Source of the DNA: Kumtagia ephedrae
Lineage (GTDB): Bacteria > Pseudomonadota > Alphaproteobacteria > Rhizobiales > Rhizobiaceae
Assembly: GCF_003012745.1 (NCBI RefSeq)
Contig: NZ_PXYK01000012.1
Location: 62,001-126,000, forward strand
DNA: 64,000 nucleotides
Reading direction: 5' to 3'
A model generated the notes under the pieces. It saw only the letters and a list, made by a program, of their open reading frames with translations, searched no databases and was not told the DNA's origin. The position numbers and the translations under genes were made by a program. Below are positions 18,993 through 28,022 of this stretch, in pieces (position 1 is the stretch's first letter; each line of letters starts with the position of its first letter).

Positions 18993-20135
18993 ATGGCAAA
19001 AAAGCTTGGAGTGGGGGTGATCGGCTGCGGCAACATCTCCGCGGCCTATTTCTCGCTCGCGCCGCTCTTCCGCGGCTTCACCATGAAGGCCTGCGCCGAC
19101 ATCAACATGGACGTGGCCAAGGCGCGCGCCAAGGAGTTCAAGGTGCGCGCCGAGACGGTGGAGGACCTGCTCAAGGCCGATGACATCGACATCGTCGTCA
19201 ACCTGACGGTGCCGGCGGTCCACTACGCGGTATCGAAGGAGATCCTTGACGCCGGCAAGCACGTCTATTCCGAAAAGCCGTTCGTGCTGACCGTCAAGGA
19301 GGGTACCGACCTCAAGACGCGCGCCGAGAAGAAGAAGCTGCGCATCGGCTCGGCGCCGGACACCTTCCTCGGCGGCGCGCACCAGCTCGCCCGCGATATC
19401 ATCGACAGCGGCAAGGTCGGCAGGATCACCAGCGGTACCGCCTTCGTGATGAGCCACGGCATGGAGCACTGGCACCCGAACCCGGACTTCTTCTTCCAGC
19501 CCGGCGCCGGCCCGGTGCTCGACGTCGGCCCCTACTACGTCACCAACCTGATCCAGCTCATCGGCCCGGTGAAACGCGTCGCCGCCATCTCCTCGACGCC
19601 CTCGCCGGAGCGCACCATCACCTCGAAGCCGCGCTTCGGCGAGAAGATCAAGGTGACGACGCCGACGACCATCCATGCCCTCGCGGAATTCGAGAATGGC
19701 GCGGTGGTGACGCTGAATTCCAGTTGGGACGTATGGAACCACAGCCACAAGCCGATGGAACTCTATGGCGAGGAAGGCACCATCCATGTGCCCGATCCCA
19801 ACTTCTTCGGCGGCCAGGTCACCTTCACCAGGCAGGCCTCGGCGATCAAGAAGATGCCGAAATGGGAGCATCCGCTCGGCGTGCCCAACCAGAAGCATTC
19901 GATCGGCATGATGGCCAACTATCGCACCGTCGGCCTCGCCGACATGGCCATCGCCATTGCCGAAGGCCGGCCGCACCGCTGCTCGATGGAGCTGGCGCTG
20001 CACGCCGTCGAGGTGATGACCGGCATCCTCAAGGCCGGCGAGACCGGAAAATTCGTGGAGATGACGACGACCTGCGAGCGACCCGCGGCGCTCGGACCGA
20101 AGGCGGCGAAGGCATTGCTGGCGAAGAAGAAGTAA
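18993..20135 (+). CDS. Gfo/Idh/MocA family oxidoreductase
   Basis: A 380-residue NAD(P)-dependent dehydrogenase. The Rossmann fold starts LGVGVIGCGNISAAYF, and the conserved EKP motif is in HVYSEKPFVLTV. The C-terminal alpha/beta domain includes GPVLDVGPYYVTNLIQLIG. ATG 18993 follows GAGGGA closely after the isomerase stop. It probably oxidises or reduces a sugar hydroxyl in the pathway fed by the upstream importer. It is the last gene of the sugar operon; the repeat region that follows may end the transcript. Confidence 0.9.
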   Translation: MAKKLGVGVIGCGNISAAYFSLAPLFRGFTMKACADINMDVAKARAKEFKVRAETVEDLLKADDIDIVVNLTVPAVHYAVSKEILDAGKHVYSEKPFVLTVKEGTDLKTRAEKKKLRIGSAPDTFLGGAHQLARDIIDSGKVGRITSGTAFVMSHGMEHWHPNPDFFFQPGAGPVLDVGPYYVTNLIQLIGPVKRVAAISSTPSPERTITSKPRFGEKIKVTTPTTIHALAEFENGAVVTLNSSWDVWNHSHKPMELYGEEGTIHVPDPNFFGGQVTFTRQASAIKKMPKWEHPLGVPNQKHSIGMMANYRTVGLADMAIAIAEGRPHRCSMELALHAVEVMTGILKAGETGKFVEMTTTCERPAALGPKAAKALLAKKK

Positions 20136-20180
20136 GGGAGGATTTCTGAAGCGATTTGTCCGGCCACGCTTTTTCGCCAG

Positions 20181-20319
20181 GGTGCGTCCTTCGAGGCTCG
20201 CCCGCCGTGGCCGGTAGACGCATTCGAGGATCGTCCGGGCTCGCACCTGAGGTGCGAGCCCGCGGGGCGGAGGCTTTTGGGGGCCGAAATATCGAAGGGC
20301 GAGCCTCGACGGACGCACC
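20181..20319. repeat. Nested inverted repeat between the sugar operon and the MATE gene
   Basis: Outer 23-bp arms (20181-20203 and 20297-20319, one mismatch; GGTGCGTCCTTCGAGGCTCG) enclose a perfect 25-bp palindrome at 20237-20261 (12-bp arms, GGGCTCGCACCT). The outer arm recurs in degraded form at 56728-56760, at the 5' end of the di-heme oxidoreductase gene. It occupies the middle of a 358-bp gene-free stretch (20136-20493); no other feature is seen there. It may work as a terminator-like hairpin after the sugar operon. Confidence 0.88.
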
Positions 20320-20493
20320 GCAAGCAGGATCCGGCGGCGCATAACGCCCTTGGCTCAATCGAACCCATGCCGGCGGACCTTGCCTTCGCCACAAATATCG
20401 GTCACAGGCGCGTTCACTAGGATAGCCCGCCGTTTCGCGGGATGCGTGGCGCTTGACGATCTCGTCGCGCCCGACGCTGTGAAAGTAAGAGCA

Positions 20494-21903
20494 ATGACGA
20501 TGACGCAGGCCGGCGTGAAAGCGCCGGAAAGCCCCTGGCGCGGCGAAGCGCGCGCGATGCTGTCGCTGGCCTGGCCGATGATCCTGACCAATCTCGGCCA
20601 GACGGCGATGAACGCCACCGACGTGATGATGATGGGGCGGCTCGGCCCGCAGGCGCTGGCAGCCGGCGCGCTCGGCTCCAATCTCTATTTCATGCCGCTG
20701 ATCTTCGGGCTCGGCCTGATCCTGGCGACGTCGCCGATGATCGCCACCGAGCTCGGCCGCAAGCGCCACTCGGTGCGCGACGTGCGCCGCACCGTGCGGC
20801 AGGGGCTGTGGCTGGCCGGGCTCGTATCGATCCCGATCTGGCTGTTCCTGTGGAACACGGAAGCCATGCTCGTCTGGATGGGGCAGGACCCGGCGCTGGC
20901 GGAGCTGGCCGGCCAATACATGGTCTGGCTGCAATGGGCGGTGCTGCCCTTCTACGGCTACATCGTGCTGCGCTCCTTCATCTCGGCGCTGGAGCGGCCG
21001 GGCTGGGCGCTGGTCATCGTCTTCGCGGCGGTCGCCTTCAACGTGCTCGCCAACTGGTGCCTGATGTTCGGCAATCTCGGCTTCCCGACGATGGGCATCG
21101 CCGGCGCGGGAGCGGCGACGACGCTGTCGAGCCTGCTGATGTTTCTGGGCATGGCGGCGGTGGTGACGATCGAGCGGCGGTTCCGCCGCTACCGGCTGTT
21201 CGGCCGCTTCTGGCGGGCCGACTGGCCGCGCTTCATGGCGCTGCTCAAGCTCGGTCTGCCGATCGGCGGCATCCTCGCCTTCGAGGTGACCATCTTCAAC
21301 GCGGCGGCACTGCTGATGGGGCTGATCTCGTCGGCCGCTCTCGCCGCCCATGCCATCGCCATCCAGCTCGCCTCGATCTCCTTCATGGTGCCGCTCGGGC
21401 TGAGCCAGGCGGTTACGGTGCGCGTCGGCCTCGCCTTCGGCGCGCGCGATCCCGACGGCATCGGCCGCGCCGGCTGGACCGCCTTCGTCATGGGCGTCGG
21501 CTTTATGGCGCTGATGGCGTTGATCATGGTCACCGTCCCGCGCCCGCTGATCGGCGCCTTCATCGATGCCGGCGACCCGGGCAATGCGGAGGTGGTGGCA
21601 CTCGCGGTCACCTTCCTCGCCTTCGCGGCGCTGTTCCAGGTAGCCGACGGCGCCCAGGCGGTCGGCGCCGGCATGCTGCGCGGCCTGCACGACACCAAGG
21701 TGCCGATGCTGTTCGCGGCGCTCGGCTATTGGGGCATCGGCCTGCCGCTCGGCGTGCTGCTCGCCTTCCCGCTCGGGTTCGCCGGCACCGGCATCTGGGT
21801 CGGGCTGTGCGTCGGCCTGGCCGTGGTCGCGGTGCTGCTGCTGTCGCGCTGGCTGCGGCGCGAAAGGCTTGGGCTGGCGGATGAGCAAAGGGCGTTCGGG
21901 TAG
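20494..21903 (+). CDS. norM: MATE family multidrug efflux transporter (NorM-like)
   Basis: A 469-residue membrane protein with twelve predicted helices in two halves. The first helix region LSLAWPMILTNLGQTAMNATDVMMMGRLG is the classic NorM start. The second half repeats the pattern (LLKLGLPIGGILAFEVTIFNAAALLMG). ATG 20494 is taken; ATG 20500 is possible. MATE proteins export cationic drugs or metabolites using Na+ or H+. No regulator is adjacent, and a repeat region precedes it. Confidence 0.9.
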   Translation: MTMTQAGVKAPESPWRGEARAMLSLAWPMILTNLGQTAMNATDVMMMGRLGPQALAAGALGSNLYFMPLIFGLGLILATSPMIATELGRKRHSVRDVRRTVRQGLWLAGLVSIPIWLFLWNTEAMLVWMGQDPALAELAGQYMVWLQWAVLPFYGYIVLRSFISALERPGWALVIVFAAVAFNVLANWCLMFGNLGFPTMGIAGAGAATTLSSLLMFLGMAAVVTIERRFRRYRLFGRFWRADWPRFMALLKLGLPIGGILAFEVTIFNAAALLMGLISSAALAAHAIAIQLASISFMVPLGLSQAVTVRVGLAFGARDPDGIGRAGWTAFVMGVGFMALMALIMVTVPRPLIGAFIDAGDPGNAEVVALAVTFLAFAALFQVADGAQAVGAGMLRGLHDTKVPMLFAALGYWGIGLPLGVLLAFPLGFAGTGIWVGLCVGLAVVAVLLLSRWLRRERLGLADEQRAFG

Positions 21904-22021
21904 GGTTTTCCCGGCGCCAAGCCGCACGATACCGGCTCCTGCCCTCATCTCCCTGCCGGGACCTTCTCCCCGTAGAACGGCAGGACAATCACATATGGCG
22001 GCGAGAAATTCGGCCGCCCCG

Positions 22022-22163
22022 TACCCCCACCCCTGACCCCTCCCCACAAGGGGGAGGGGGACTTTGCGGCCGCCATGCCACGCGAAACAGTTGACGACAG
22101 GTGCATGGCGGAAGTGCAAGCCGGTCCCCTCCCCCTTGTGGGGAGGGGTTAGGGGTGGGGGTA
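22022..22163. repeat. MITE-like inverted repeat, copy A
   Basis: Arms of about 40 bp (22022-22062 and 22124-22163; TACCCCCACCCCT...AGGGGTGGGGGTA) flank a roughly 62-bp centre. The arms match at all but one base and one extra G. The whole element, including the centre, resembles the copy at 23924-24061 in inverted orientation. It fills most of the 299-bp gap 21904-22202 between norM and the converging permease gene and may terminate transcription from both sides. Confidence 0.9.
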
Positions 22164-22202
22164 GTGCCATGGCCATTGCCCTGCGTAGAACGGGGGAATG
22201 CG

Positions 22203-22997
22203 CTATCCGCCCATCGCGCCGAGCAGTTTTCGGATGTCGCCGAAGCGGCCGATCAGTCCGAAGACGATCGCCGCGATGGCCACGAAGAAGATCGACACGG
22301 CCGCCATGGTCGGCGTGTAGCCGTAGCGCAACGCGTTGAAGATCTTGATCGGCAGCGTCTCGACGGTGAAGCCGACGGTCATGTAGGCGACGATATATTC
22401 GTTGAGCGACAGCACGAAGGCGAAGGCGTAGCCCGAGACCAGGTAGGGCAGGATCAGCGGCAGCACGACGGTTCTCAGCACCGTGCGGTCGTCGGCGCCC
22501 ATCGTGGAGGCGGCCTCGACCAGCGCGCGGTCGATCGAGGCGAAACCCAGCGACAGCGTCACCAGCGGCAGGGTGACGAAGAAGATGCCGTGGCTGATCG
22601 CCGCCGTCCAAGGCTGGCCGTAGAGGCCGCTGGTGGCCCAGAAGGTCAGCAGCCCGAGCGCGGTGATGACCGGCGGCAGGATGAAGGGCGCGACGCCGAG
22701 AAGCTGGAAGATGTTGGCCCACGGCGCGATGCGGCGCCACAGGAACCAGGCGAGCGGCAGCGCGATGGCAACCGCGATCGCCGCAGCGCTGACGGCAAGC
22801 AGCAGCGACGAGATCAGCGCCCGCCGCCATTCCGGGTCGGCGAAAATCTGTCCGTACCAGGAAAGCGAGAAGCCGACCGGCGGGAAGGTGAGGTCCTGCT
22901 TCTCGTTGACGGAGACGCCCGCCACGACGATCAGCGGCAGGGCCATGAACAGGGCGACGGCGAAGAAGCCGAGCCGGCGCAGGATGGTCCCGGTCAT
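22203..22997 (-). CDS. ABC transporter permease, PotC-like (polyamine/opine type)
   Basis: A 264-residue permease and the last gene of the agmatinase-linked importer. Six helices are expected. The EAA-type loop is DRALVEAASTMGADDRTVLRTVVLPLI, and TMAAVSIFFVAIAAIVFGLIGR closes the protein. It starts at ATG 22997, overlapping the stop of the partner permease by four bases. It belongs to the spermidine/putrescine PotC group by sequence style and operon partners. Confidence 0.9.
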   Translation of the reverse strand: MTGTILRRLGFFAVALFMALPLIVVAGVSVNEKQDLTFPPVGFSLSWYGQIFADPEWRRALISSLLLAVSAAAIAVAIALPLAWFLWRRIAPWANIFQLLGVAPFILPPVITALGLLTFWATSGLYGQPWTAAISHGIFFVTLPLVTLSLGFASIDRALVEAASTMGADDRTVLRTVVLPLILPYLVSGYAFAFVLSLNEYIVAYMTVGFTVETLPIKIFNALRYGYTPTMAAVSIFFVAIAAIVFGLIGRFGDIRKLLGAMGG

Positions 22998-23848
22998 AGC
23001 GCGTTCTCCCTGCGCCCCGCGAGCAGCGTCAGGCCGACCAGCGCCAGCGAGATCAGCACCAGGAACACCGCCATCGCCGCGGCGAACGGCATGTTCGACT
23101 GGTAGATCGCCTGGTCGGTGATGTGCACCGACAGCGTCCAGTGCTGCGGCCGGCCGAGCAGCTGCGGCAACAGGTACGAGCCGAGCGCGAAGACGAACAC
23201 CATGATGAGTGTGGCCACCACCGTGTTGCGCAGCGCCGGCAGCACCACGTTGAGGAAGGCGCGCACCGGCGAGGAGCCGAGCGTGCGCGCCGCCTCGGTG
23301 AGCGTCGGGTCGAGCCGCACGAGGGCGGGGTAGAGCACCAGGATGGTGTAGGGCAGCGCCTGGTAGACCATGCCGGTGAGCACCACGCCGAAGGAGGGCA
23401 GCAGCGCCACGGGTTTGTCCATCAGCCCCAGCCAGACGGCGAGGTTGGTGATACCGGCGGTGCGCGAGAACAGCGTCGACCAGGCGAAGCCGATGATGAC
23501 CTCCGACAGCGACAGCACCGAGAGCAGGCAGACCAGCCAGATGGTCTGCACCTTGCGCGACTGTTTCGTCAGCAGATAGGTGAAGGGGAAGGCGACGACG
23601 ACGCAGACGATCGCCACCAGCACCGCCAGCATCAGCGAGAAGCCGAGGATGTTGGCGAAAAACAGCGACAGGAAGCGGGCGTAGTTGTCGAACACGAAAT
23701 CCGGCTTGTAGAAGCCGGCCGGGTCACGCCGGAAGAAGCTGACGGCGATCATCGTCGAGAAGGGGATGACGAAGAAGACGATCAGCATCACCGCCGGGAA
23801 GAAAAGCGGCGTGTAGTCTGCGAGGGTTTTTGGGGGCTCGCGTTTCAT
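22994..23848 (-). CDS. ABC transporter permease, PotB-like
   Basis: A 284-residue permease whose N-terminus (TPLFFPAVMLIVFFVIPFSTMIAVSFF) and loop LDPTLTEAARTLGSSPVRAFLNVVLPAL are typical of PotB-type subunits. ATG 23848 has GGAG upstream on the minus strand. It is separated from the ATPase gene by 277 bp filled with a repeat element, which probably arrived after the operon had formed. Confidence 0.9.
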   Translation of the reverse strand: MKREPPKTLADYTPLFFPAVMLIVFFVIPFSTMIAVSFFRRDPAGFYKPDFVFDNYARFLSLFFANILGFSLMLAVLVAIVCVVVAFPFTYLLTKQSRKVQTIWLVCLLSVLSLSEVIIGFAWSTLFSRTAGITNLAVWLGLMDKPVALLPSFGVVLTGMVYQALPYTILVLYPALVRLDPTLTEAARTLGSSPVRAFLNVVLPALRNTVVATLIMVFVFALGSYLLPQLLGRPQHWTLSVHITDQAIYQSNMPFAAAMAVFLVLISLALVGLTLLAGRRENAL

Positions 23849-23923
23849 GGCAGGCGCTCCGAACGGAAGATACCCCCACCCCTAACCTCTTCCTCTCGAG
23901 GCCGCGCAATCGCATATGAAAAC

Positions 23924-24061
23924 ACCCCCACCCCTAACCCCTCCCCACAAGGGGGAGGGGAACTGGCCAGCATTTCCGCCAGGCGCCAATCGTCGACCGT
24001 TTCGCATGGAGCAGCAGCAAAGTCCCCCTCCCCCTTGTGGGGAGGGGTTAGGGGTGGGGGT
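23924..24061. repeat. MITE-like inverted repeat, copy B
   Basis: Arms 23924-23961 and 24023-24061 (ACCCCCACCCCTAACCCCT and its complement) surround a centre that matches the reverse complement of copy A's centre in many short blocks, for example CGAAAC and TGGCGGA. A lone half-arm lies just before it at 23873-23890. Copies A and B bracket the two permease genes 22203-23848. Confidence 0.9.
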
Positions 24062-24125
24062 ACGAGGCGACCGAATTCCTTGCCGTTTGCCAAATGCGAT
24101 AAGGGGCGTTGTTCCAACGCGGCGC

Positions 24126-25163
24126 TCATGACTTCACCACCACGCAGCTTTCGGCAGGCAGGATGACGCCAACCTTGTCTCCCGCCGCGACGTCGACGCG
24201 CTCACGCGGGGTGGTGACGGCGACGATGGTGGTGCCAGCCGTTTCCACGTAGGTCTCGATGGTGGCGCCGAGGTCGCGCACGAAGGTCACCGTACCGTCG
24301 ACGGCGCCGGAGCCTGGCGCGCCGAGCCGCACGTCCTCCGGCCGGATCGACACGGACGCTTTCGCCACACCCGAGGGCAGGGCGAGGCCGGCAACGGCGC
24401 TGCCGAGGATGGTGGCGCGACCGGCGGAATCGGCGCTGGCCTGCAAGAGGTTGGTCGAGCCGATGAAGTCGGCGACGAAGGCGTCGGCGGGCTTGCGGTA
24501 GATCTCGATCGGCGCCGCGGCCTGGCGGATGCGGCCCTCGCCCATGACGACGACGAGGTCGGCCATGGTCATGGCCTCGCGCTGGTCGTGGGTGACGACG
24601 ATGGTGGTGATGCCGAGGCGCTGCTGCAACTGGCGCAATTCCACCTGCATGGATTCGCGCAGCTTCGCGTCGAGTGCCGACATCGGCTCGTCGAGCAGGA
24701 ACAGTTTTGGCGACAGTGCCAGCGCCCGGGCGATGGCGACGCGCTGGCGCTGGCCGCCGGAGAGCTTCGCCACCGGCCGGTCGGCGAAGCCGGGCAGGTG
24801 CACCAGCTTCAGCAGCTCGTCGGCTCGCTTCTTCTGCTCGTCCTTCGGCGCGCCGCGGATGCGTAGCGCATAGGCGATGTTGTCGCCGACCGACAGATGC
24901 GGGAACAGCGCCAGCGACTGGAAGACCATGCCGAAACTGCGCTTGTGGGTGGGCACTCCGGTGATGTCCGCGCCGTCGAGCAGGATGGCGCCGGCGGTCG
25001 GCTCCTCCAAGCCGGCAATCATCCTGAGCAGCGTGGTCTTACCGCAGCCGGACGGGCCGAGCAGGCAGACGAAGGTGCCGTGCGGCACCGACAGGCTGAC
25101 GTCGTCGACGGCGTTGAAGTCGCCGAAGCGTTTGGTGACGGACTGGATCGCTAATCCGGACAT
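24126..25163 (-). CDS. ABC transporter ATP-binding protein, PotA-like
   Basis: A 345-residue ATPase with Walker A GPSGCGKTTL, Q-loop QSLALFPHLSVG, signature LSGGQRQR, Walker B LFLLDEPMSALDA and H-loop VVTHDQREAM. A C-terminal TOBE domain (about 250-345) is present, as in PotA. ATG 25163 is clear. It sits between the binding-protein gene and the permease genes and energises the latter. Confidence 0.93.
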   Translation of the reverse strand: MSGLAIQSVTKRFGDFNAVDDVSLSVPHGTFVCLLGPSGCGKTTLLRMIAGLEEPTAGAILLDGADITGVPTHKRSFGMVFQSLALFPHLSVGDNIAYALRIRGAPKDEQKKRADELLKLVHLPGFADRPVAKLSGGQRQRVAIARALALSPKLFLLDEPMSALDAKLRESMQVELRQLQQRLGITTIVVTHDQREAMTMADLVVVMGEGRIRQAAAPIEIYRKPADAFVADFIGSTNLLQASADSAGRATILGSAVAGLALPSGVAKASVSIRPEDVRLGAPGSGAVDGTVTFVRDLGATIETYVETAGTTIVAVTTPRERVDVAAGDKVGVILPAESCVVVKS

Positions 25164-25560
25164 GGGTGCATCCCGATGGATGAGGCGGCTTCGCTGCGCC
25201 TCAGGACCTGCAAATAGTCAAATCGGTGGCAAGCAGCGCGATTTCGCGCTTAGATCGATGCCGGCAAAGAATTCGGGGGCGGAAGCAGGGGCGCCGAGCC
25301 AGCCGGCGCATTGGGGAGGATGGGCCACCCCAACTCCTGAGCTTGTCGAAGGGGGCGACGGGCCTCGCTCTCGAACTGGAGGTGCGCCATGTGGTTTCGG
25401 CCATATAGCGCCACCCTGGAACTGAAATGGACCCGGACGGGCTGGCAAATCTCGATCCGGGTCCGCTTCAGAAGCTAGGAAACGGGGGCCGGGCGAAAGC
25501 CTGGCTCCCACTCCAGCAAGATAGCGTCAGCGGCGCATCGAGACAAGCTCCGCCCCCAGC
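25164..25560. other. Gene-free stretch inside the PotABCD-like operon
   Basis: This 397-bp gap holds no supportable gene. It contains an inverted repeat with 9-bp arms GGACCCGGA/TCCGGGTCC (25430-25466) and a small GC stem closed by GAAA at about 25488-25506. Either could attenuate transcription after the binding-protein gene and so keep binding protein in excess over ATPase. A fragment TGAGCTTGTCGAAGG near 25338 looks like part of a scattered repeat. Confidence 0.5.
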
Positions 25561-26637
25561 TCAGCTCGCGATCATCTCCGTCCACTTCTGGTTCAGCCAG
25601 TCGGCCTTGGTGGTGTAGAGGTCGTAGCGCGGCAGGATCGGCTGGATCTCCGACGACACGGCGGCGAATTCCTCGGCGGTCAGGTCGAGCTTGTCCTTCT
25701 TCAGCGTCGGCGCCGTGCCGACCTTGCGCGACATCAGGCCCTGGATCGACGGCTGGCTCATATAGTCGATGAACACATGCGCCTCCTCGGCTTTCTCCGA
25801 GGCGCGCGAGATGACCCAGTTGCCGCTGTCCTGGATGCCGCCCTCTTTCGGGAAGGTCGAGCGCACCGGCTGGCCGTCGGCCGCGGCGAGGCCGGTGACG
25901 TCGTGGTAATACTGGCCCATCGGGATCTCGCCCGACTTCAGCGCCTGCTCGAACTGCGCCTCGTCGCGGTACCAGAGCCGCACGTTCGGCTTGACCTCGG
26001 CGAGCTTGTCAAAGGCCTTGAGCAGGCCTTCCTCGGTGTCGAGCGCGTTGGTACCGCCGAAGAAGGTTGCGGCTGTAACTTCCAGCAGGAAGGAGTTGGA
26101 GACCAGCGCCAGCAGGCCGAGCTTGTCGGCATTGGCCGGATCCCAGAAGGCCGCCCAGGAATCGGGGGCGGTCGGATATGCATCGGTGTTGGTGACCAGC
26201 GTGATGTACCAGGCGACGGCACCGATGCCGGCGACGCGGCCGTCCGGATATTTGTTGACGAACTGCGGCAGCAGGTCGGCGAAATTCTTGATCTTCTTGT
26301 CGTCGATCGGCGTCCACAATTCGGTCGACTGGCCCTTGAGCGTCGAGGTCTGCGACATCATCGACACGTCGGCCGGCGCCTGCCCGGCCTTGGCCGCCTG
26401 CTCAAGCTGCACCAGCCAGGCCTCGCCGGTCGGCTCGGCCACCGATTCCACCGCGATGCCGCTCGCCTTGGTGAATTCCGGGAAGATGTGCTCATCGAAG
26501 GATTTCTTGAAATAGCCGCCATAGACGCCGACCTTCAGCGACTTGTCCTGCGCGCACAGGACCGAAGGCATGGCGAGCGCGCTGGCGCCGGCGATCGCTG
26601 CGCCGAGCACGGTCCGCCGGGTGAGTTCGATCTTCAT
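25561..26637 (-). CDS. ABC transporter substrate-binding protein, PotD-like
   Basis: A 358-residue periplasmic binding protein of the spermidine/putrescine type. The start at 26637 has GGAG upstream. The signal MKIELTRRTVLGAAIAGA carries a twin-arginine-like RR motif and ends near VLCAQ. Mature features include LKVGVYGGYFKKSFDEHIFPEF and a late GIQDSGNWVISRASEKAEEAHVFIDYM typical for PotD-like proteins. Agmatinase directly upstream suggests the ligand is agmatine, a guanidino acid or a polyamine; this is inference. Confidence 0.88.
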   Translation of the reverse strand: MKIELTRRTVLGAAIAGASALAMPSVLCAQDKSLKVGVYGGYFKKSFDEHIFPEFTKASGIAVESVAEPTGEAWLVQLEQAAKAGQAPADVSMMSQTSTLKGQSTELWTPIDDKKIKNFADLLPQFVNKYPDGRVAGIGAVAWYITLVTNTDAYPTAPDSWAAFWDPANADKLGLLALVSNSFLLEVTAATFFGGTNALDTEEGLLKAFDKLAEVKPNVRLWYRDEAQFEQALKSGEIPMGQYYHDVTGLAAADGQPVRSTFPKEGGIQDSGNWVISRASEKAEEAHVFIDYMSQPSIQGLMSRKVGTAPTLKKDKLDLTAEEFAAVSSEIQPILPRYDLYTTKADWLNQKWTEMIAS

Positions 26638-26761
26638 CTCTGGTTCTCCTCTGTTTCGGCCGGTTTTCCGGCATGTTCCTTGTCTGCAGTCTAGTGGTTG
26701 TTCCGCGCTGTGTCGCGGGGGAGGACATCCGGGAGCGTAAACTGCCCCCTGCGGCTCCTCT

Positions 26762-27832
26762 TCAACCGTCGCTGTCACGCGAACCGGTTATCGCCGGGCT
26801 GAACACCATCAGCGACAGGATCTCGAACAGCACCTGCGCGCCGGCATGCGCGGTGTTGGTGGTGGAGTCGTATTGCGGGGCCACTTCGACGACGTCGCCG
26901 CCGACCAGATTGACCCCCTTGAGGCCGCGAAGGATCTCCAGCACCTCGCGCGTCGTCAGGCCGCCGACCTCGGGCGTCCCGGTGCCGGGCGCGAAGGCGG
27001 GGTCGAGGCTGTCGACGTCGAAGGAGAGGTAGGTCGGGCCGTCGCCGACGATCTTCCTGGCCTTCTCGATGACGGCGGGGATGCCGAGGCCCGACACCTC
27101 CTCGGCGTGGATCACCGTCATGCCGGACTCGTAGGTGAACTCCCACAGATACTCGGCCGAGCCGCGGATGCCGATCTGGATGGTGCGGGTCGGGTCGAGC
27201 ACGCCGTCCAGCACCGCGTTGCGGAACGGACCGCCGTGATGGAACTTCGTCTGGTCGAAGGCGCCGCCCGTGTCGCAATGGGCGTCGATGTGGATCATGC
27301 CGACCGGCTGTTTGGCGCCGACGGCCTTGAGGATCGGGTGGGTGATCGAGTGGTCGCCGCCGACCGACAGCGGGATCACGCCGGCCTCGACGATCTGCCG
27401 GGCGCGCCGTTCGATGTCCTCGTGGCTGAGCTCCAGCCGGTAGCGGCTCTGGAAGGCGATATCGCCGATGTCGGCGACGCGCAGGTCCTGCACAGGGGCG
27501 CAGTCGAGCACGTGGTTGTAGGGTCCGATGCGCTCGATGGCGCGCAGCGCCCGCGGCCCGAAGCGCGAGCCCGGCCGGTTGGTGACGCCGAGATCCATCG
27601 GCACGCCGAGGATCGCCACCTGCAGGTCGCCGAAATCCGGCTGGTCGTTGTCGACCGGCATGTAGGGCGCGGTGAGGAAGGTTGGGATGCCGGAATAGGG
27701 GGCGAGCCGCGTGCCGCTCTTGGTGAAGATCTTGTCGGCCACGCGCCGGAACTGCGGGTTGAACAATTCGCCGCCGTGGCTCTCGCCATACTTGCGGCGC
27801 AGCGCCTCCAGCTTGCTTTCCGAGAAGCCCAT
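26762..27832 (-). CDS. speB: Agmatinase/guanidino-acid ureohydrolase
   Basis: A 356-residue ureohydrolase. All Mn-binding motifs are present: GGDHSIT, DAHCDT and SFDVDSLDPAFAPGTGTPE. The start at 27832 has GGAGGAGG just before it. The enzyme releases urea from agmatine, giving putrescine, or from related guanidino compounds such as guanidinobutyrate; the sequence does not separate these. It is first in an operon with a PotD-like importer and divergent from a LysR regulator, which suggests uptake and breakdown of one guanidino substrate. Confidence 0.9.
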   Translation of the reverse strand: MGFSESKLEALRRKYGESHGGELFNPQFRRVADKIFTKSGTRLAPYSGIPTFLTAPYMPVDNDQPDFGDLQVAILGVPMDLGVTNRPGSRFGPRALRAIERIGPYNHVLDCAPVQDLRVADIGDIAFQSRYRLELSHEDIERRARQIVEAGVIPLSVGGDHSITHPILKAVGAKQPVGMIHIDAHCDTGGAFDQTKFHHGGPFRNAVLDGVLDPTRTIQIGIRGSAEYLWEFTYESGMTVIHAEEVSGLGIPAVIEKARKIVGDGPTYLSFDVDSLDPAFAPGTGTPEVGGLTTREVLEILRGLKGVNLVGGDVVEVAPQYDSTTNTAHAGAQVLFEILSLMVFSPAITGSRDSDG

Positions 27833-27992
27833 GGCCTCCTCCTCGTTCGCGATGGCGGGAACGCCGGAATGCCGAGGGCATCCATGCTTCCGTCGCCGGA
27901 TGCTCGTCCTCGCGTTCCCCTGGTTTTCTGCTTTTCCCGCTAGGTTGCGTCAACGCGATTGAAAGATCAATTGATATTGTTATAGCCTTGTG

Positions 27993-28009
27993 TGTGAGAA
28001 TTTCTCACA
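27993..28009. promoter_or_regulatory. Perfect palindrome, likely LysR binding site
   Basis: TGTGAGAATTTCTCACA has perfect 8-bp arms around a central T. It ends 13 bp before the LysR start codon, overlapping its leader, and about 160 bp from the agmatinase start. LysR regulators commonly bind such dyads between divergent genes, so autorepression plus activation of speB is likely. Confidence 0.7.
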
Positions 28010-28022
28010 GGAACGACACGGC

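Noticed and set aside
20029-22830. A 933-codon open frame on the minus strand across the MATE gene and repeats
   Set aside because: Shadow of the MATE and permease genes, low-complexity composition, no motif, crosses intergenic repeats.
22022-24061. Repeats as a CRISPR array or insertion sequence
   Set aside because: No regular spacing of short direct repeats and no cas or transposase gene; copies are palindromic and few.
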